Assembly: GCA_021847435.1 (NCBI GenBank)
Contig: JAJZRC010000004.1
Location: 1-40,217 of the forward strand
Direction: 5' to 3'
Source: a bacterium
GTDB taxonomy: Bacteria > Patescibacteriota > Doudnabacteria > UBA920
DNA: 40,217 nt
This document shows positions 30,909-39,143 of the stretch, piece after piece. The notes under the pieces are model-generated. The model saw only the letters and a list, made by a program, of their open reading frames with translations, had not been told where the DNA came from and searched no databases. Both the position numbers and the translations under genes were made by a program. How positions within the stretch are numbered: the first letter of the stretch is position 1; every line of letters starts with the position of its first letter.

Positions 30909-31364
30909 ATGCAAGCGTCTTTCTCCAAAAAAATAATGTCTCAGGCTGGCCTGGTTATTTCCGCCGTTGTTTTGGCGATTGCTTTTTTTGGACCCGCCCA
31001 GGCGCACCATGGCGAGTTTATGGAAGCGCATAACCCAGCATCTTTTTGCCGCGCGCAAGGCTGCGGAGAGCCGATGGGAGACTTGTTTTGTTTCAGCCAG
31101 TGTTTGAGTGTTTTTGCAAGCAACCTGCAAACTTTGCCGGCGAAGACGCCAGTTTTTTTGCCGTATGTTTTGGTTTTTTGTTTGCTTATTTCCATCAATT
31201 ACCTCGCGGCCGGGGGCAGACCATTTTATTTCAAATCGTTTATTCGTAAAAAGCGAGAGGTGTTCGCTCGAAGTTTTTTTGTTCAAATCGGCAGATGGTT
31301 GATTTTGTTCGGCAAGCGGGATCCCGCCGAAGTTTTTGCGTTAATTCAGTTGCGCAACATTTAA
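30909..31364 (+). CDS. Small membrane protein with Cys/His/Met-rich outer segment
   Basis: A 151-residue protein, family not recognised. A signal-like helix (about 12-30) ends AQA-HH. Residues 33-65 then hold HHGEFMEAHNP and cysteines C47, C52, C61 and C65 with two Met, a plausible metal-binding or disulfide segment outside the membrane. A second helix (about 82-100) and a basic C-terminus follow. It starts six bases after the repressor gene and precedes the HMA-SafE-cupredoxin gene, so a copper role is inferred from context. If the signal is cleaved after AQA, the mature protein would begin His-His. Confidence 0.65.
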   Translation: MQASFSKKIMSQAGLVISAVVLAIAFFGPAQAHHGEFMEAHNPASFCRAQGCGEPMGDLFCFSQCLSVFASNLQTLPAKTPVFLPYVLVFCLLISINYLAAGGRPFYFKSFIRKKREVFARSFFVQIGRWLILFGKRDPAEVFALIQLRNI

Positions 31365-31409
31365 CGATAAACGGCAGTATTCAATTGCGGTTTCAACACA
31401 ATAAAATTT

Positions 31410-32747
31410 ATGCATAAACTCATAATCCCTATAAAAGGGATGCATTGTAAATCTTGTGAACTTCTGATTGAAGACAACTTAAGAAAGCTCCCAGGCGTAA
31501 AAAGGGTCGAGGTGAGCCATATTTCCGGAAAAGCAAAAATATGGTGCGATGACGGCACCCCGCCTGCTAAAAGCATTGGCGCAGCGGTGGAAGACGCGGG
31601 TTATACTTTAGGACAGGAAGATAAAAAGCATTGGTTTTCCAGAAATTCCCAGGATTACCTGAATTTGGTGAATGCGGGTGGAATTTTGCTGGTCCTCTTT
31701 TTCCTAGCCCAAATTTTCGGTTTTTCCGACATGGCTGGAAATTTTCAGCAGAAAAGCATAGCCATGTCTTTGGTGGTGGGCTTGGTGGCAGGAGTTTCTT
31801 CCTGCATGGCTTTGATAGGCGGGTTGGTTCTGGCTTTGTCCGCCAGGCACTCGGAACTCCATCCGGAGGCCAGCCGAATGCAAAAATTTCGTCCCCATTT
31901 GTTTTTTAATCTAGGAAGGGTTCTGGGCTTCGCCGTACTGGGGGGGCTAATCGGCATGGCGGGAGGGGCGCTGCAGCCATCCGCAAAGTTTATGGGCCTG
32001 CTTACGTTGTTAGTCGGCGGCGCGATGCTTGTGATGGGATTGAAGCTTATTGAGATATTTCCCATTTTGCAGAAAGTAAATATAGCTTTGCCAAAATTTG
32101 TTTCCAAGCTTTTTGGGATAAAACGGGAGCAGAAAGAATACAGCCACAAAGGCGCGGTTTTGGGAGGGGCGCTGACTTTCTTTTTGCCTTGCGGTTTTAC
32201 GCAAGCCATGCAGCTTTACGCCGTAAGCACCGGCAGTTTTGTTTCCGGGGCTTTAATAATGTCTCTGTTTGCCTTAGGCACTTCCCCGGGGTTATTGGGC
32301 ATAGGCGGGCTTTCCAGTGCTTTTAAAGGTTCAAAGGCGAAAGTATTTTTTGCAGCGGCGGGATTGGCCGTGATAATTTTGGGGATATTTAATATCTTCA
32401 ACGCGAGCCAATTGGCGTTTTCTTCAGGGCCCGCCCGGAACCAAACAAATAAAACCATTTCTCCGAGCGCGCCTGCCGAAGGAGCGCAGGAAGTACGAAT
32501 GACGCAAGGGGCTTCGGGCTACTCGCCTAATAAGCTGACTGTTAAGAAAGGGATTCCGGTTAGGTGGATAATCAGCTCCACTAACCAGTATTCCTGCGCC
32601 GCCTTTCTCATAATGCCGAAATATGGCATCAACCAAGCGCTTAAAAGCGGAGAAAATATAATTGAATTTACGCCTGAAAAGTCAGGAGAGATTCCTTTTT
32701 CATGTTCAATGGGCATGTATAGAGGCAAGTTCATCGTAACCGATTAA
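31410..32747 (+). CDS. HMA-SafE(DsbD-like)-cupredoxin fusion protein
   Basis: A 445-residue protein with three parts. Residues 1-70 are a heavy-metal-associated domain with GMHCKSC (C13, C16). About 88-330 is a TauE/SafE/DsbD-like six- or seven-helix membrane domain, with LVVGLVAGVSSCMALIGGLV and the family motif LTFFLPCGFTQAMQLYAVST. Residues about 355-445 form a small cupredoxin-like domain, with GYSPNKLTVKKGIPVRW, SCAAF and SCSMGMYRGKF, where Cys and Met replace classical ligands. The HMA part should face the cytoplasm and the cupredoxin the outside, suggesting metal or electron transfer across the membrane. The same SafE-cupredoxin unit, without fused HMA, recurs at 37784. Confidence 0.85.
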   Translation: MHKLIIPIKGMHCKSCELLIEDNLRKLPGVKRVEVSHISGKAKIWCDDGTPPAKSIGAAVEDAGYTLGQEDKKHWFSRNSQDYLNLVNAGGILLVLFFLAQIFGFSDMAGNFQQKSIAMSLVVGLVAGVSSCMALIGGLVLALSARHSELHPEASRMQKFRPHLFFNLGRVLGFAVLGGLIGMAGGALQPSAKFMGLLTLLVGGAMLVMGLKLIEIFPILQKVNIALPKFVSKLFGIKREQKEYSHKGAVLGGALTFFLPCGFTQAMQLYAVSTGSFVSGALIMSLFALGTSPGLLGIGGLSSAFKGSKAKVFFAAAGLAVIILGIFNIFNASQLAFSSGPARNQTNKTISPSAPAEGAQEVRMTQGASGYSPNKLTVKKGIPVRWIISSTNQYSCAAFLIMPKYGINQALKSGENIIEFTPEKSGEIPFSCSMGMYRGKFIVTD

Positions 32748-32761
32748 TCAACTTCATATTT

Positions 32762-32977
32762 ATGGCTACAACAAAATTTCAACTCGCAAATTTGAACTGT
32801 TCCGCTTGCGGGAAAGTTTCGCAAATGAAAATTAGCAGAATAAAAGACGTAACCCAAGTCAGGATCGAGCAAAACGGCGGCTCCGCGCTGGGGGAATTGG
32901 AAGCCGGCCGGGAAATCCCGATTTTAGAGCTTGAGGAGGCTTTGGCAGGCACGGGCTATAAAGTGCGTTTAGTATAA
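32762..32977 (+). CDS. Divergent HMA-like copper chaperone
   Basis: A 71-residue protein with the beta-alpha-beta-beta-alpha-beta outline of CopZ/HMA domains. NLNCSACGK provides C13-x-x-C16 and the end reads ALAGTGYKVRLV, like the usual AGY terminus. The central strand SALGELEAGREIP is unusual for CopZ. It probably passes Cu(I) between the repressor, the membrane proteins and the ATPase next to it. It starts 14 bases after the fusion gene. Confidence 0.75.
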   Translation: MATTKFQLANLNCSACGKVSQMKISRIKDVTQVRIEQNGGSALGELEAGREIPILELEEALAGTGYKVRLV

Positions 32978-33006
32978 CCGGTTGTAATTAAACATTAAAA
33001 AATTTT

Positions 33007-36000
33007 ATGGAAAATATATTTAAACTAAATGTCCAAGGCATGCATTGTGAATCTTGCGAAATCTTGATCAAAAGCGAGCTGAAGGAAATGCCCGGAATTA
33101 CAGAGGTTCGGATTTCCGCAAAAAACGGGCAAGGTTCGGTAAAAACAAATTTAAATTCAGTTACCGCATCTGATATACAGCAGGCTATCAAACGGGCTGG
33201 GTACGAAAGCGTCGTAACAGAAGATCATTCAATGCACGCGGGGAATAAGCAAATGGCAGAAGTGATGGACGGCGGGCAAAAAGCCGGGGTGCCTTTTTCA
33301 ATGAAACTGGAAAATAGAATTGAGGCCCAAGGCCGGGTATTGGAAAACTCGGAAAACGAGCCTTATTTTGAAGGCAAGCTCTCCAATTACAAGAATGCCG
33401 AAATTAATGTGCCGCCCGGTCAAGAGGCAACAAAAAATTATCTGGAACAATTGGTTAAAAGCGCCAACCTTTTTAGGGTTTTTGATCGTTTTGGCGGGGC
33501 GCAGGAAGAAGCTGTTTTGGCTAATTCCGGTTTGAACCGGCATCCGGCTAAAACCGCGGTTATGCCGGGAACCGGCAGCGGCGAGAACCGCAAAATAAAT
33601 TTGTCGCTTTCCGGCATGCATTGCGCCTCCTGCGCCGGGATTATTGAAAGATCTTTGCGGAAAGTGCCTGGCGTCATTCAGGCCAATGTAAATTTTGCCG
33701 CGGAAAAAGCCCAAGTTACTTTTGGCTCCGCGGCAAAAACCGGAGATTTAATTGATGCTGTAAAAAAAGCCGGATACGAAGCCGTTGAAATCGATGTCAA
33801 AGACACCGGGTTTGATGCCAGAAAAAGGCAGGCAGAGATTAGTTCGTATTCCAAAAAGCTTGTATTTAGCGTCATTTTAAGCCTGCCGATGCTATACTTC
33901 ATGTTTTTTGATTTTTTTGCCAGGGTTCCTGGCAAGGCATGGCTTTTGCCTTACGTCGGGATAGCGTCTTTAGTACTCGCTACTCCCGTTCAATTTATTA
34001 TCGGCAAGGGTTTCTATAAGGGCATGTGGTCATCGCTGCGCATGAAGACTTTTAACATGGATAGCCTTATTGCCATTGGCACTTCCACGGCTTATTTTTA
34101 CAGCCTCATAACTTTAATGCTCTATGCGATTGCCAATAAAAGCATCATCGGGTTAAATGGCGGAAAAATTCAAAACCTGTATTTTGAAACCGCCGCTTTT
34201 CTGATTACCTTTGTAATTTTAGGCAAATGGCTTGAAGTAAGGACAAAGGGAAAAACTTCGGACTCAATTAAAAAATTAATGGGGTTGCAGGCCAAAACAG
34301 CCCGAGTTATCCGCAACAGTGCCACTCAGGATATCCCAGTTGACCAAGTTGCGCTAAAAGATATTGTTATTGTGCGCCCGGGTGAAAAAATTCCGATTGA
34401 CGGCCGGATAACAAAAGGATCTTCCGCGGTGGATGAATCAATGCTGACCGGAGAAAGTCTGCCAGTTGAAAAGAAGGCCGGGGACAGCGTCGCCGGCGGG
34501 ACAATCAATAAAACCGGCAGCTTCGAATTTGAAGTAACCAAAATCGGGAATGATACCGTACTCTCCCAAATTATCAGGTTGGTTGAAGAAGCCCAGGGAT
34601 CCAAAGCGCCCATTCAAGATTTTGCGGACAAAGTCTCTTCCTGGTTTGTGCCGGCTGTTATTGGCATTGCGGTTGCCACGTTTCTGATTTGGTATTTTCT
34701 CCTGGGGGCAACCCTGGCTTTTGCCTTAATGGCCTTTACTTCCGTAATTGTAATTGCCTGCCCGTGCGCGCTGGGTCTTGCTACGCCGACTGCCATTATG
34801 GTCGGGACCGGCAAAGGCGCGGAAAACGGGATTTTAGTCAAAGGTGGGGAGCCTTTGGAGGCTGCTTGCAAGCTTGATGCTATCGTGTTTGATAAAACCG
34901 GGACTTTGACATACGGCAAGCCGGAAGTAACGGATGTGCTTGCTTTAACAGGCAAAGACGAAGAGGAAGTCCTGCAGATTGCCGCCAGTCTGGAAAAACT
35001 TTCAGAACACCCCCTTGCCGAGGCCATTTACAGCCATGCCCAGGATGAAGGCGTGAGTTTGTTGGAAGCTTCAAACTTTAAGGCAATCCCGGGGCACGGA
35101 GTGCAAGGCGAGATAGCCGGAACAACCTATTATTTCGGCAACCGAAAAATGATTTCAGATGTTGCGGGGGCGGCGGTGGAGAAGATTGGCAGAAAACAAG
35201 CTAAATTGGAAGAAGCTGGCAAGACAACAATGCTCTTGGCTACCAAAGAGGGCCTGGCCGGGTTGGTTGCGGTGGCGGATACGGTAAAATCGACCACGAA
35301 AACCGCAATCGAAAAACTTCAAAAAATGAAAATAGAAGTTTATATGATTACCGGTGACAATGAGCGTACCGCCCGGGCGATTGCTTCCCAGGTGGGGATC
35401 ACAAACGTGCTGGCGGAAGTGTTGCCGGAAGACAAGGCTAATGAAGTCAAAAAGCTCCAGGCGGAAAACAAGAAAGTGGCCATGGTCGGGGACGGGATTA
35501 ATGACGCTCCTGCTTTGGCCCAGGCGGATTTAGGCATTGCAATGGGCAGCGGAACAGACGTGGCCATGGAAACCGGCGGGGTAATAATTATGAAAAATGA
35601 TTTAAATGACGTGGCAAATGCCATTCAGCTCTCCAGGGAAACCATGGCTAAAATTAAACAGAATATGTTTTTTGCTTTGTTTTATAATGTAATTGGCATT
35701 CCTATTGCTGCCCGCGTTTTCGCGTCTTTCGGTCTTGTGTTGAAACCGGAACTGGCCGGTTTGGCTATGGCTTTAAGCTCCGTGTCAGTAGTTACCAATT
35801 CTTTAACCTTAAGATTCTTTAAGCCCGGTAAAAGAAATTGGGTTTCTTTATTGGCCCCCGCGCTGATGGTTTTGGTGTTTGGGTTTGCTTTCTTTGAATT
35901 CGCCAAATTCAGCAGCCGCATGGCCGAACCGGCGTCCGCGATGGCCGTTCAAGCCGCAAGTCCGGAAATTGCCGGCAAAGCGCGGCGGTTAGTTTCCGCT

Positions 36001-36369
36001 TCGCCGATAATAATCAACTTCGCGGCAGCCGGCCCGAAATTTTTTGTAATCAGCCCAGGCGATTTTATAGATCTGCCCATTCAGGCCGGGCAAAATCGCT
36101 TGGGGAAGGACGGGATGATTATTGGCGCGAGCGAGGCTGAAATGATGATCCGGGAAAAACTGTTTGAAAAACCGGGCGACAGTTTGTCTGATTTTTTCGG
36201 CGTCCCCAATATGAAAATAGTCGGCATATTAAAATCTACGGGAACCTTCCTGGACAATACCCATATTATTAAAGGCGAAACTCAAGTCGCGTCTGCGGCG
36301 GAAGGTTTCGCCAAAATGAACGGCGCAGAATTGAAATTATTAGGACTTACGCTTTTGAGCCAAGTTTGA
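33007..36369 (+). CDS. copA: Cu(I)-translocating P1B-type ATPase, 3' end altered by an R1 insertion
   Basis: 1120 residues as it now reads. HMA1 has C14xxC17 and HMA2 has C206xxC209, separated by an unusually long linker (about 70-195). The core follows, with ion motif CPC (585-587), DKTGT (629-633) and TGDNER. After the normal last helices an extra helix (about 945-965) places a C-terminal tail outside the membrane. About 1038-1090 of this tail is one copy of a repeated domain (SEAE-x-MIREKLF ... DNTH). The last residues, GLTLLSQV, are encoded by the inserted R1. Without R1 and R2 the gene would encode 1207 residues including a second copy of the domain. It exports copper; the catalytic core is intact. 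Confidence 0.93.
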   Translation: MENIFKLNVQGMHCESCEILIKSELKEMPGITEVRISAKNGQGSVKTNLNSVTASDIQQAIKRAGYESVVTEDHSMHAGNKQMAEVMDGGQKAGVPFSMKLENRIEAQGRVLENSENEPYFEGKLSNYKNAEINVPPGQEATKNYLEQLVKSANLFRVFDRFGGAQEEAVLANSGLNRHPAKTAVMPGTGSGENRKINLSLSGMHCASCAGIIERSLRKVPGVIQANVNFAAEKAQVTFGSAAKTGDLIDAVKKAGYEAVEIDVKDTGFDARKRQAEISSYSKKLVFSVILSLPMLYFMFFDFFARVPGKAWLLPYVGIASLVLATPVQFIIGKGFYKGMWSSLRMKTFNMDSLIAIGTSTAYFYSLITLMLYAIANKSIIGLNGGKIQNLYFETAAFLITFVILGKWLEVRTKGKTSDSIKKLMGLQAKTARVIRNSATQDIPVDQVALKDIVIVRPGEKIPIDGRITKGSSAVDESMLTGESLPVEKKAGDSVAGGTINKTGSFEFEVTKIGNDTVLSQIIRLVEEAQGSKAPIQDFADKVSSWFVPAVIGIAVATFLIWYFLLGATLAFALMAFTSVIVIACPCALGLATPTAIMVGTGKGAENGILVKGGEPLEAACKLDAIVFDKTGTLTYGKPEVTDVLALTGKDEEEVLQIAASLEKLSEHPLAEAIYSHAQDEGVSLLEASNFKAIPGHGVQGEIAGTTYYFGNRKMISDVAGAAVEKIGRKQAKLEEAGKTTMLLATKEGLAGLVAVADTVKSTTKTAIEKLQKMKIEVYMITGDNERTARAIASQVGITNVLAEVLPEDKANEVKKLQAENKKVAMVGDGINDAPALAQADLGIAMGSGTDVAMETGGVIIMKNDLNDVANAIQLSRETMAKIKQNMFFALFYNVIGIPIAARVFASFGLVLKPELAGLAMALSSVSVVTNSLTLRFFKPGKRNWVSLLAPALMVLVFGFAFFEFAKFSSRMAEPASAMAVQAASPEIAGKARRLVSASPIIINFAAAGPKFFVISPGDFIDLPIQAGQNRLGKDGMIIGASEAEMMIREKLFEKPGDSLSDFFGVPNMKIVGILKSTGTFLDNTHIIKGETQVASAAEGFAKMNGAELKLLGLTLLSQV

Positions 36370-36504
36370 GGCATTTTCCGAGGATTTTTGGAGGCGTAGC
36401 CAGGCTACGCCAATAAAAACCGCAGGAAAATAACGAAAAAATTGGCCAAAGCCGCTTGCTGACCCGGCTTTGCCGGGTCTAAAGCGGCAAGAGCGTAAGT
36501 CCTA
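36341..36504 (-). mobile_element. R1 MITE-like element, copy 5 (164 bp), inserted in copA
   Basis: Ends TAGGACTTACGC and GCGTAAGTCCTA, flanked by ATTAT (36336-36340 and 36505-36509). It is in reverse orientation to copy 3 and belongs to the same short subtype, with hairpin ACCCGGC-TTT-GCCGGGT as read on this strand. It supplies the last codons and stop (TGA 36367-36369) of the present copA frame. Confidence 0.94.
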
Positions 36505-36509
36505 ATTAT

Positions 36510-36966
36510 TCTATGTTATTTCTGCAAACAATATTCCCCAGGTGTTTGCTGGCAATGTCGGGAAAGACAGCTTGTTGCCGGTTGTGCTGGGTTCCAAGAA
36601 GCTTTCTCCTGTATTTGTCGGGGAAAGCGAGGCCGAGGCGATGCGGAAGGAAAAACTGTTCGTAAAAGAAGGAGATACGCTGTCCGGATTCTTTGGCAAT
36701 GATGCGATTATTTCTTCTATTTTGCCGAAAACCAAAACCGAGTTGGACAATTTTCATTTTGTAACGCAGGATTTTATTAGCGGCGTAGAGCGAGTAAAAG
36801 AGTCCTTAAGGACTCTTTTACGAGCCTGAGCCTGCCTGCCAGGCAGGGAGCTGATACAGGTTCGAATATCTCGCAGCTCTGCTGCGAAATGCAGTCAACT
36901 CCTTGGGTTCAATGCCTCGGAGTTCTACCCCGAGGCGCCTTTATTCGGGAAAATTATGGAAATTAA
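36510..36966 (+). pseudogene. Detached 3' end of copA: second copy of the C-terminal domain
   Basis: Removing R1 copy 5 and one ATTAT (169 bp) joins 36340 to 36510 in the copA frame and reads LKLFYVISANNIPQVFAG and onward. The segment GESEAEAMRKEKLFVKEGD ... FFG ... LDNFH aligns with [19 protein letters not shown] ... FFG ... LDNTH in the intact part, so it is a tandem copy of that domain. It is further interrupted by R2 copy D (36773-36945); removing R2 with one TTTATT gives a stop at 36964-36966. As it stands it has no good start (a weak frame opens at 36542) and is probably not translated. Confidence 0.85.
36773..36945 (+). repeat. R2 repeat, copy D, in the copA 3' remnant
   Basis: Complete copy from TTTATTAGCGGCG to CCTTTATT. 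The second hairpin is CGCAGC-TCT-GCTGCG, where copies A and B have CGGAGC-TCT-GCTCCG: a compensatory base-pair change. The 3' third is diverged, but the terminal CCTCG/CGAGG stem is kept. Confidence 0.85.
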
Positions 36967-36974
36967 AAAAACTT

Positions 36975-36983
36975 TGATATAAT
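36975..36983 (+). promoter_or_regulatory. Extended -10 promoter downstream of the copA remnant
   Basis: TGA-TATAAT (TATAAT at 36978-36983) with a poor -35. It could drive the second half of the copper locus (37290 onward), reading through R1 copy 6. Confidence 0.5.
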
Positions 36984-37011
36984 AAATATCCAAGAACATA
37001 AGAAATTAAAA

Positions 37012-37278
37012 ATGGAAATGCCTCGCTCATTGCCGTTTAACAAGCCCGACCAATGGAAGAGCCTGAGAATGGATAATTATAGGACTTACGCATTTGGCCA
37101 AGTTCGAGGCATTCTGCGAGCCTGCCTGCCGGCAGGCAGGGATGTTTCGAGCCGTGGTGAAACTACGGCGAGAAAGACCGCAGTAAAATAACGAAGAAAT
37201 AGGCCAAACTTAAGCGCAGCTGCCCTAAAATTCGGGCTTTGCCCGATTTTGGACAGCAAGTGCGTAAGTCCTAAATTA
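37012..37278 (+). pseudogene. Short ORF (22 codons before insertion) split by R1 copy 6
   Basis: ATG at 37012 starts MEMPRSLPFNKPDQWKSL. Before R1 copy 6 arrived, the frame would have stopped after 22 codons at a TAA formed across the target site (AATTA). It lay just ahead of the Met-rich protein gene at 37290 and could have been a leader peptide. There is no ribosome site, so a chance frame is quite possible. Confidence 0.3.
37080..37273 (-). mobile_element. R1 MITE-like element, copy 6 (194 bp)
   Basis: Ends TAGGACTTACGC and GCGTAAGTCCTA, flanked by AATTA (37075-37079, 37274-37278). Reverse orientation to copy 1, with the 20-bp palindrome at 37121-37140. The most diverged copy; its hairpin is TCGGGC-TTT-GCCCGA with an outer A/T stem, again paired despite different sequence. 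Confidence 0.92.
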
Positions 37279-37289
37279 ATCAGAAAAAT

Positions 37290-37772
37290 ATGAAAATAAC
37301 AAACAAAGGTTTAGGGAGCGTGCTTTTGTCGGCATTGTTTTTTCTGTCGGCTGGCAGTGCGTTAGCCGCGACCCTCCAGCCAGGTTATGGCATGATGGGT
37401 ACGGCCACAATTTCAAATGGTAATGCGGTATACCAAACCCAGTCCGCCAGCGGACAAAAAATTCAGGGTTACATGTACAAATTGCAGCAGGGGCAGTTAA
37501 CGGCTGAAGAGCAAAAGGATATGTATGGCTTTATGGCTGCGCCCGCCGGCGTTTCCGGTTCGTTTGCGTTCCCTCCCATGATGGGTTATGCGGCAGCATC
37601 TTCAGCGGGCCAAGGCCAATTTTTTTACCGCTCCGGCTCTATGATGTCCGGCTGGGGAAATAAGGGCGCCTGGTATGCGCTGATGCATATTTTAACCGTA
37701 GTTTTAGTTTGGACAGCGCTGCTGTTGTGCATTGCAGCGCTGTTTAAATACATAAAACACAAACAACATTAA
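37290..37772 (+). CDS. Met-rich exported protein with C-terminal membrane anchor
   Basis: A 160-residue protein. The signal peptide (MKITNKGLGSVLLSALFFLS to SALAA, cut near 26) is followed by an outer domain with repeated Met pairs in GYGMMG, KDMYGFMA, PPMMGY and SGSMMSGW. It ends with a membrane helix (about 130-152, LMHILTVVLVWTALLLCIAA) and a basic tail KYIKHKQH. Methionine clusters of this sort bind Cu(I) in periplasmic copper proteins, and the copper locus context agrees. No named family is recognised. R1 copy 6 lies 16 bases upstream, so its native 5' region is disturbed. Confidence 0.72.
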   Translation: MKITNKGLGSVLLSALFFLSAGSALAATLQPGYGMMGTATISNGNAVYQTQSASGQKIQGYMYKLQQGQLTAEEQKDMYGFMAAPAGVSGSFAFPPMMGYAAASSAGQGQFFYRSGSMMSGWGNKGAWYALMHILTVVLVWTALLLCIAALFKYIKHKQH

Positions 37773-37783
37773 AACCAGTTTGC

Positions 37784-38818
37784 ATGCAAAATGCTTCGTT
37801 TGTCGCCATATTTTTAACCGGATTATTGACCGGCGGACTGACTTGCCTGGCCGTTCAGGGAGGGCTGCTTGCCGCCACCATTGCCCAGCGCGAGGAAGAG
37901 CGTTTAAAGCAGCAGGCCGGCCGCAGCGGGGCGGCTTTGCCGATTGTATGGTTTTTGGCGGCGAAGCTTGCGGCATATATTTTGTTGGGCGTGCTGTTGG
38001 GATGGTTTGGGTCCCTGTTTGATTTGTCCTTGGGCGTGAAATTGGCCATGCAGTTTGCGGTCGTGATTTTTATGATTGGCACAGCCGGCGCGCTTTTGGA
38101 CTTGCATCCTTTTTTCCGCTATTTTGTCATCCAACCCCCAAAGTTTTTAATGCGCATGGTCCGGAATAAGTCCAAGAGCCGGGATGCGTTTGCGCCGGCC
38201 ATTTTGGGCGCGTTTACCGTTTTTATTCCTTGCGGTACCACCCAGGCCATGATGGCTCTGGCCATTGCCAGCGGCAGCCCTTTTCGGGGAGCTGGAATAA
38301 TGTTCTCTTTTGTGCTAGGCACCACCCCGCTGTTTTTCCTGTTAGGCTATTTTGCCGCGCGCCTGGGAGATGCCCGGAGCAGGAAATTTCTTCGCGTTGC
38401 AGCCCTGGCTGTGGCAGTGCTGGCTTTGTTCAACCTTAACAATGCTTTGGCTTTAACGGGCAAGCCTATAACTTTCGGCCAGCTGGCCAAGTCCGCTGCG
38501 TGCATGGTGGCGTACTGCGGTCCTGATGAAGGAACCGCGGCACCGGCCGCAGGTGTTCGGGCCGAAATCACAATCGGGACATACGGTTACTCGCCTAACA
38601 GCATCAGTCTAAAAAAAGACAGCGACGTGACAATAAAATTGTTTAATAAAGACGGCACAAGCTGCGCCCAGGCTTTTACTATCCCGTCCTTGCGGATACA
38701 GAAGCTGGTACCCGTAGGGCAAACCGAGGAAATAACTTTCCATACCCCCTCCGAACCGACCCGGATTGCATTCATGTGCAGCATGGGCATGTATAGGGGA
38801 ATAATTAACGTAAATTAA
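37784..38818 (+). CDS. SafE(DsbD-like)-cupredoxin membrane protein
   Basis: A 344-residue paralogue of the fusion protein at 31410 without the HMA part. The membrane domain has FLTGLLTGGLTCLAVQGGLL at the start and FTVFIPCGTTQAMMALAIAS in the middle. The C-terminal cupredoxin-like domain (about 255-344) has GTYGYSPNSISLKKDSDVTI, GTSCAQAF and FMCSMGMYRG, with the same Cys and Met candidates. The missing HMA is encoded by the next gene, 12 bases on, as a separate protein. It starts 11 bases after the Met-rich protein gene. A role in moving copper or reducing equivalents across the membrane is inferred. Confidence 0.84.
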   Translation: MQNASFVAIFLTGLLTGGLTCLAVQGGLLAATIAQREEERLKQQAGRSGAALPIVWFLAAKLAAYILLGVLLGWFGSLFDLSLGVKLAMQFAVVIFMIGTAGALLDLHPFFRYFVIQPPKFLMRMVRNKSKSRDAFAPAILGAFTVFIPCGTTQAMMALAIASGSPFRGAGIMFSFVLGTTPLFFLLGYFAARLGDARSRKFLRVAALAVAVLALFNLNNALALTGKPITFGQLAKSAACMVAYCGPDEGTAAPAAGVRAEITIGTYGYSPNSISLKKDSDVTIKLFNKDGTSCAQAFTIPSLRIQKLVPVGQTEEITFHTPSEPTRIAFMCSMGMYRGIINVN

Positions 38819-38830
38819 TTTTTTAACCGC

Positions 38831-39043
38831 ATGTCGGAAACCATTCAGTTAAAAATTTCGGGTTTGCACTGCACTTCCTGCGCCATGAACATTGACGGTG
38901 ATTTGGAAGACGCCGAAGGCGTGTTTTCGGCGCAAACCAGCTACGCCAAGTCCCAAACTTTGGTGGAGTACGATCCGCAAAAAATTTCGCAGGAAAAAAT
39001 ACGGGAAATAATCAAGAAAGCGGGTTACGAAGCCGAAAATTAA
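38831..39043 (+). CDS. HMA-domain copper chaperone
   Basis: A 70-residue complete heavy-metal-associated domain: ISGLHCTSCAMNIDGDLEDA gives the C14-x-x-C17 motif and the end is IIKKAGYEAEN. It is CopZ-like and binds Cu(I) in the cytoplasm. It sits directly after the SafE-cupredoxin gene and ahead of a terminator, so it is the last gene of the copper locus. It is the free-standing counterpart of the HMA domain fused in the protein at 31410. Confidence 0.9.
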   Translation: MSETIQLKISGLHCTSCAMNIDGDLEDAEGVFSAQTSYAKSQTLVEYDPQKISQEKIREIIKKAGYEAEN

Positions 39044-39056
39044 AGAAGGGGTTTTT

Positions 39057-39082
39057 ACCCCTGTATACGCAGGGGTTTTTAT
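39057..39082 (+). terminator. Terminator of the copper locus
   Basis: ACCCCTG (39057-39063) pairs with CAGGGGT (39070-39076), followed by TTTT. The GGGG at 39048-39051 could pair with the same CCCC, so two mutually exclusive hairpins are possible. Confidence 0.8.
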
Positions 39083-39143
39083 TTTGGCCTGGACAAAAAT
39101 ATAGACTTGTCGCATAATCCGCTCAGATAGGCAAGGAGGTTTG

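Noticed and set aside
36542-36829. 95-codon frame as an independent small gene
   Set aside because: It continues the copA reading frame once R1 is removed, and its end is coded by R2. It is the detached 3' end of copA.
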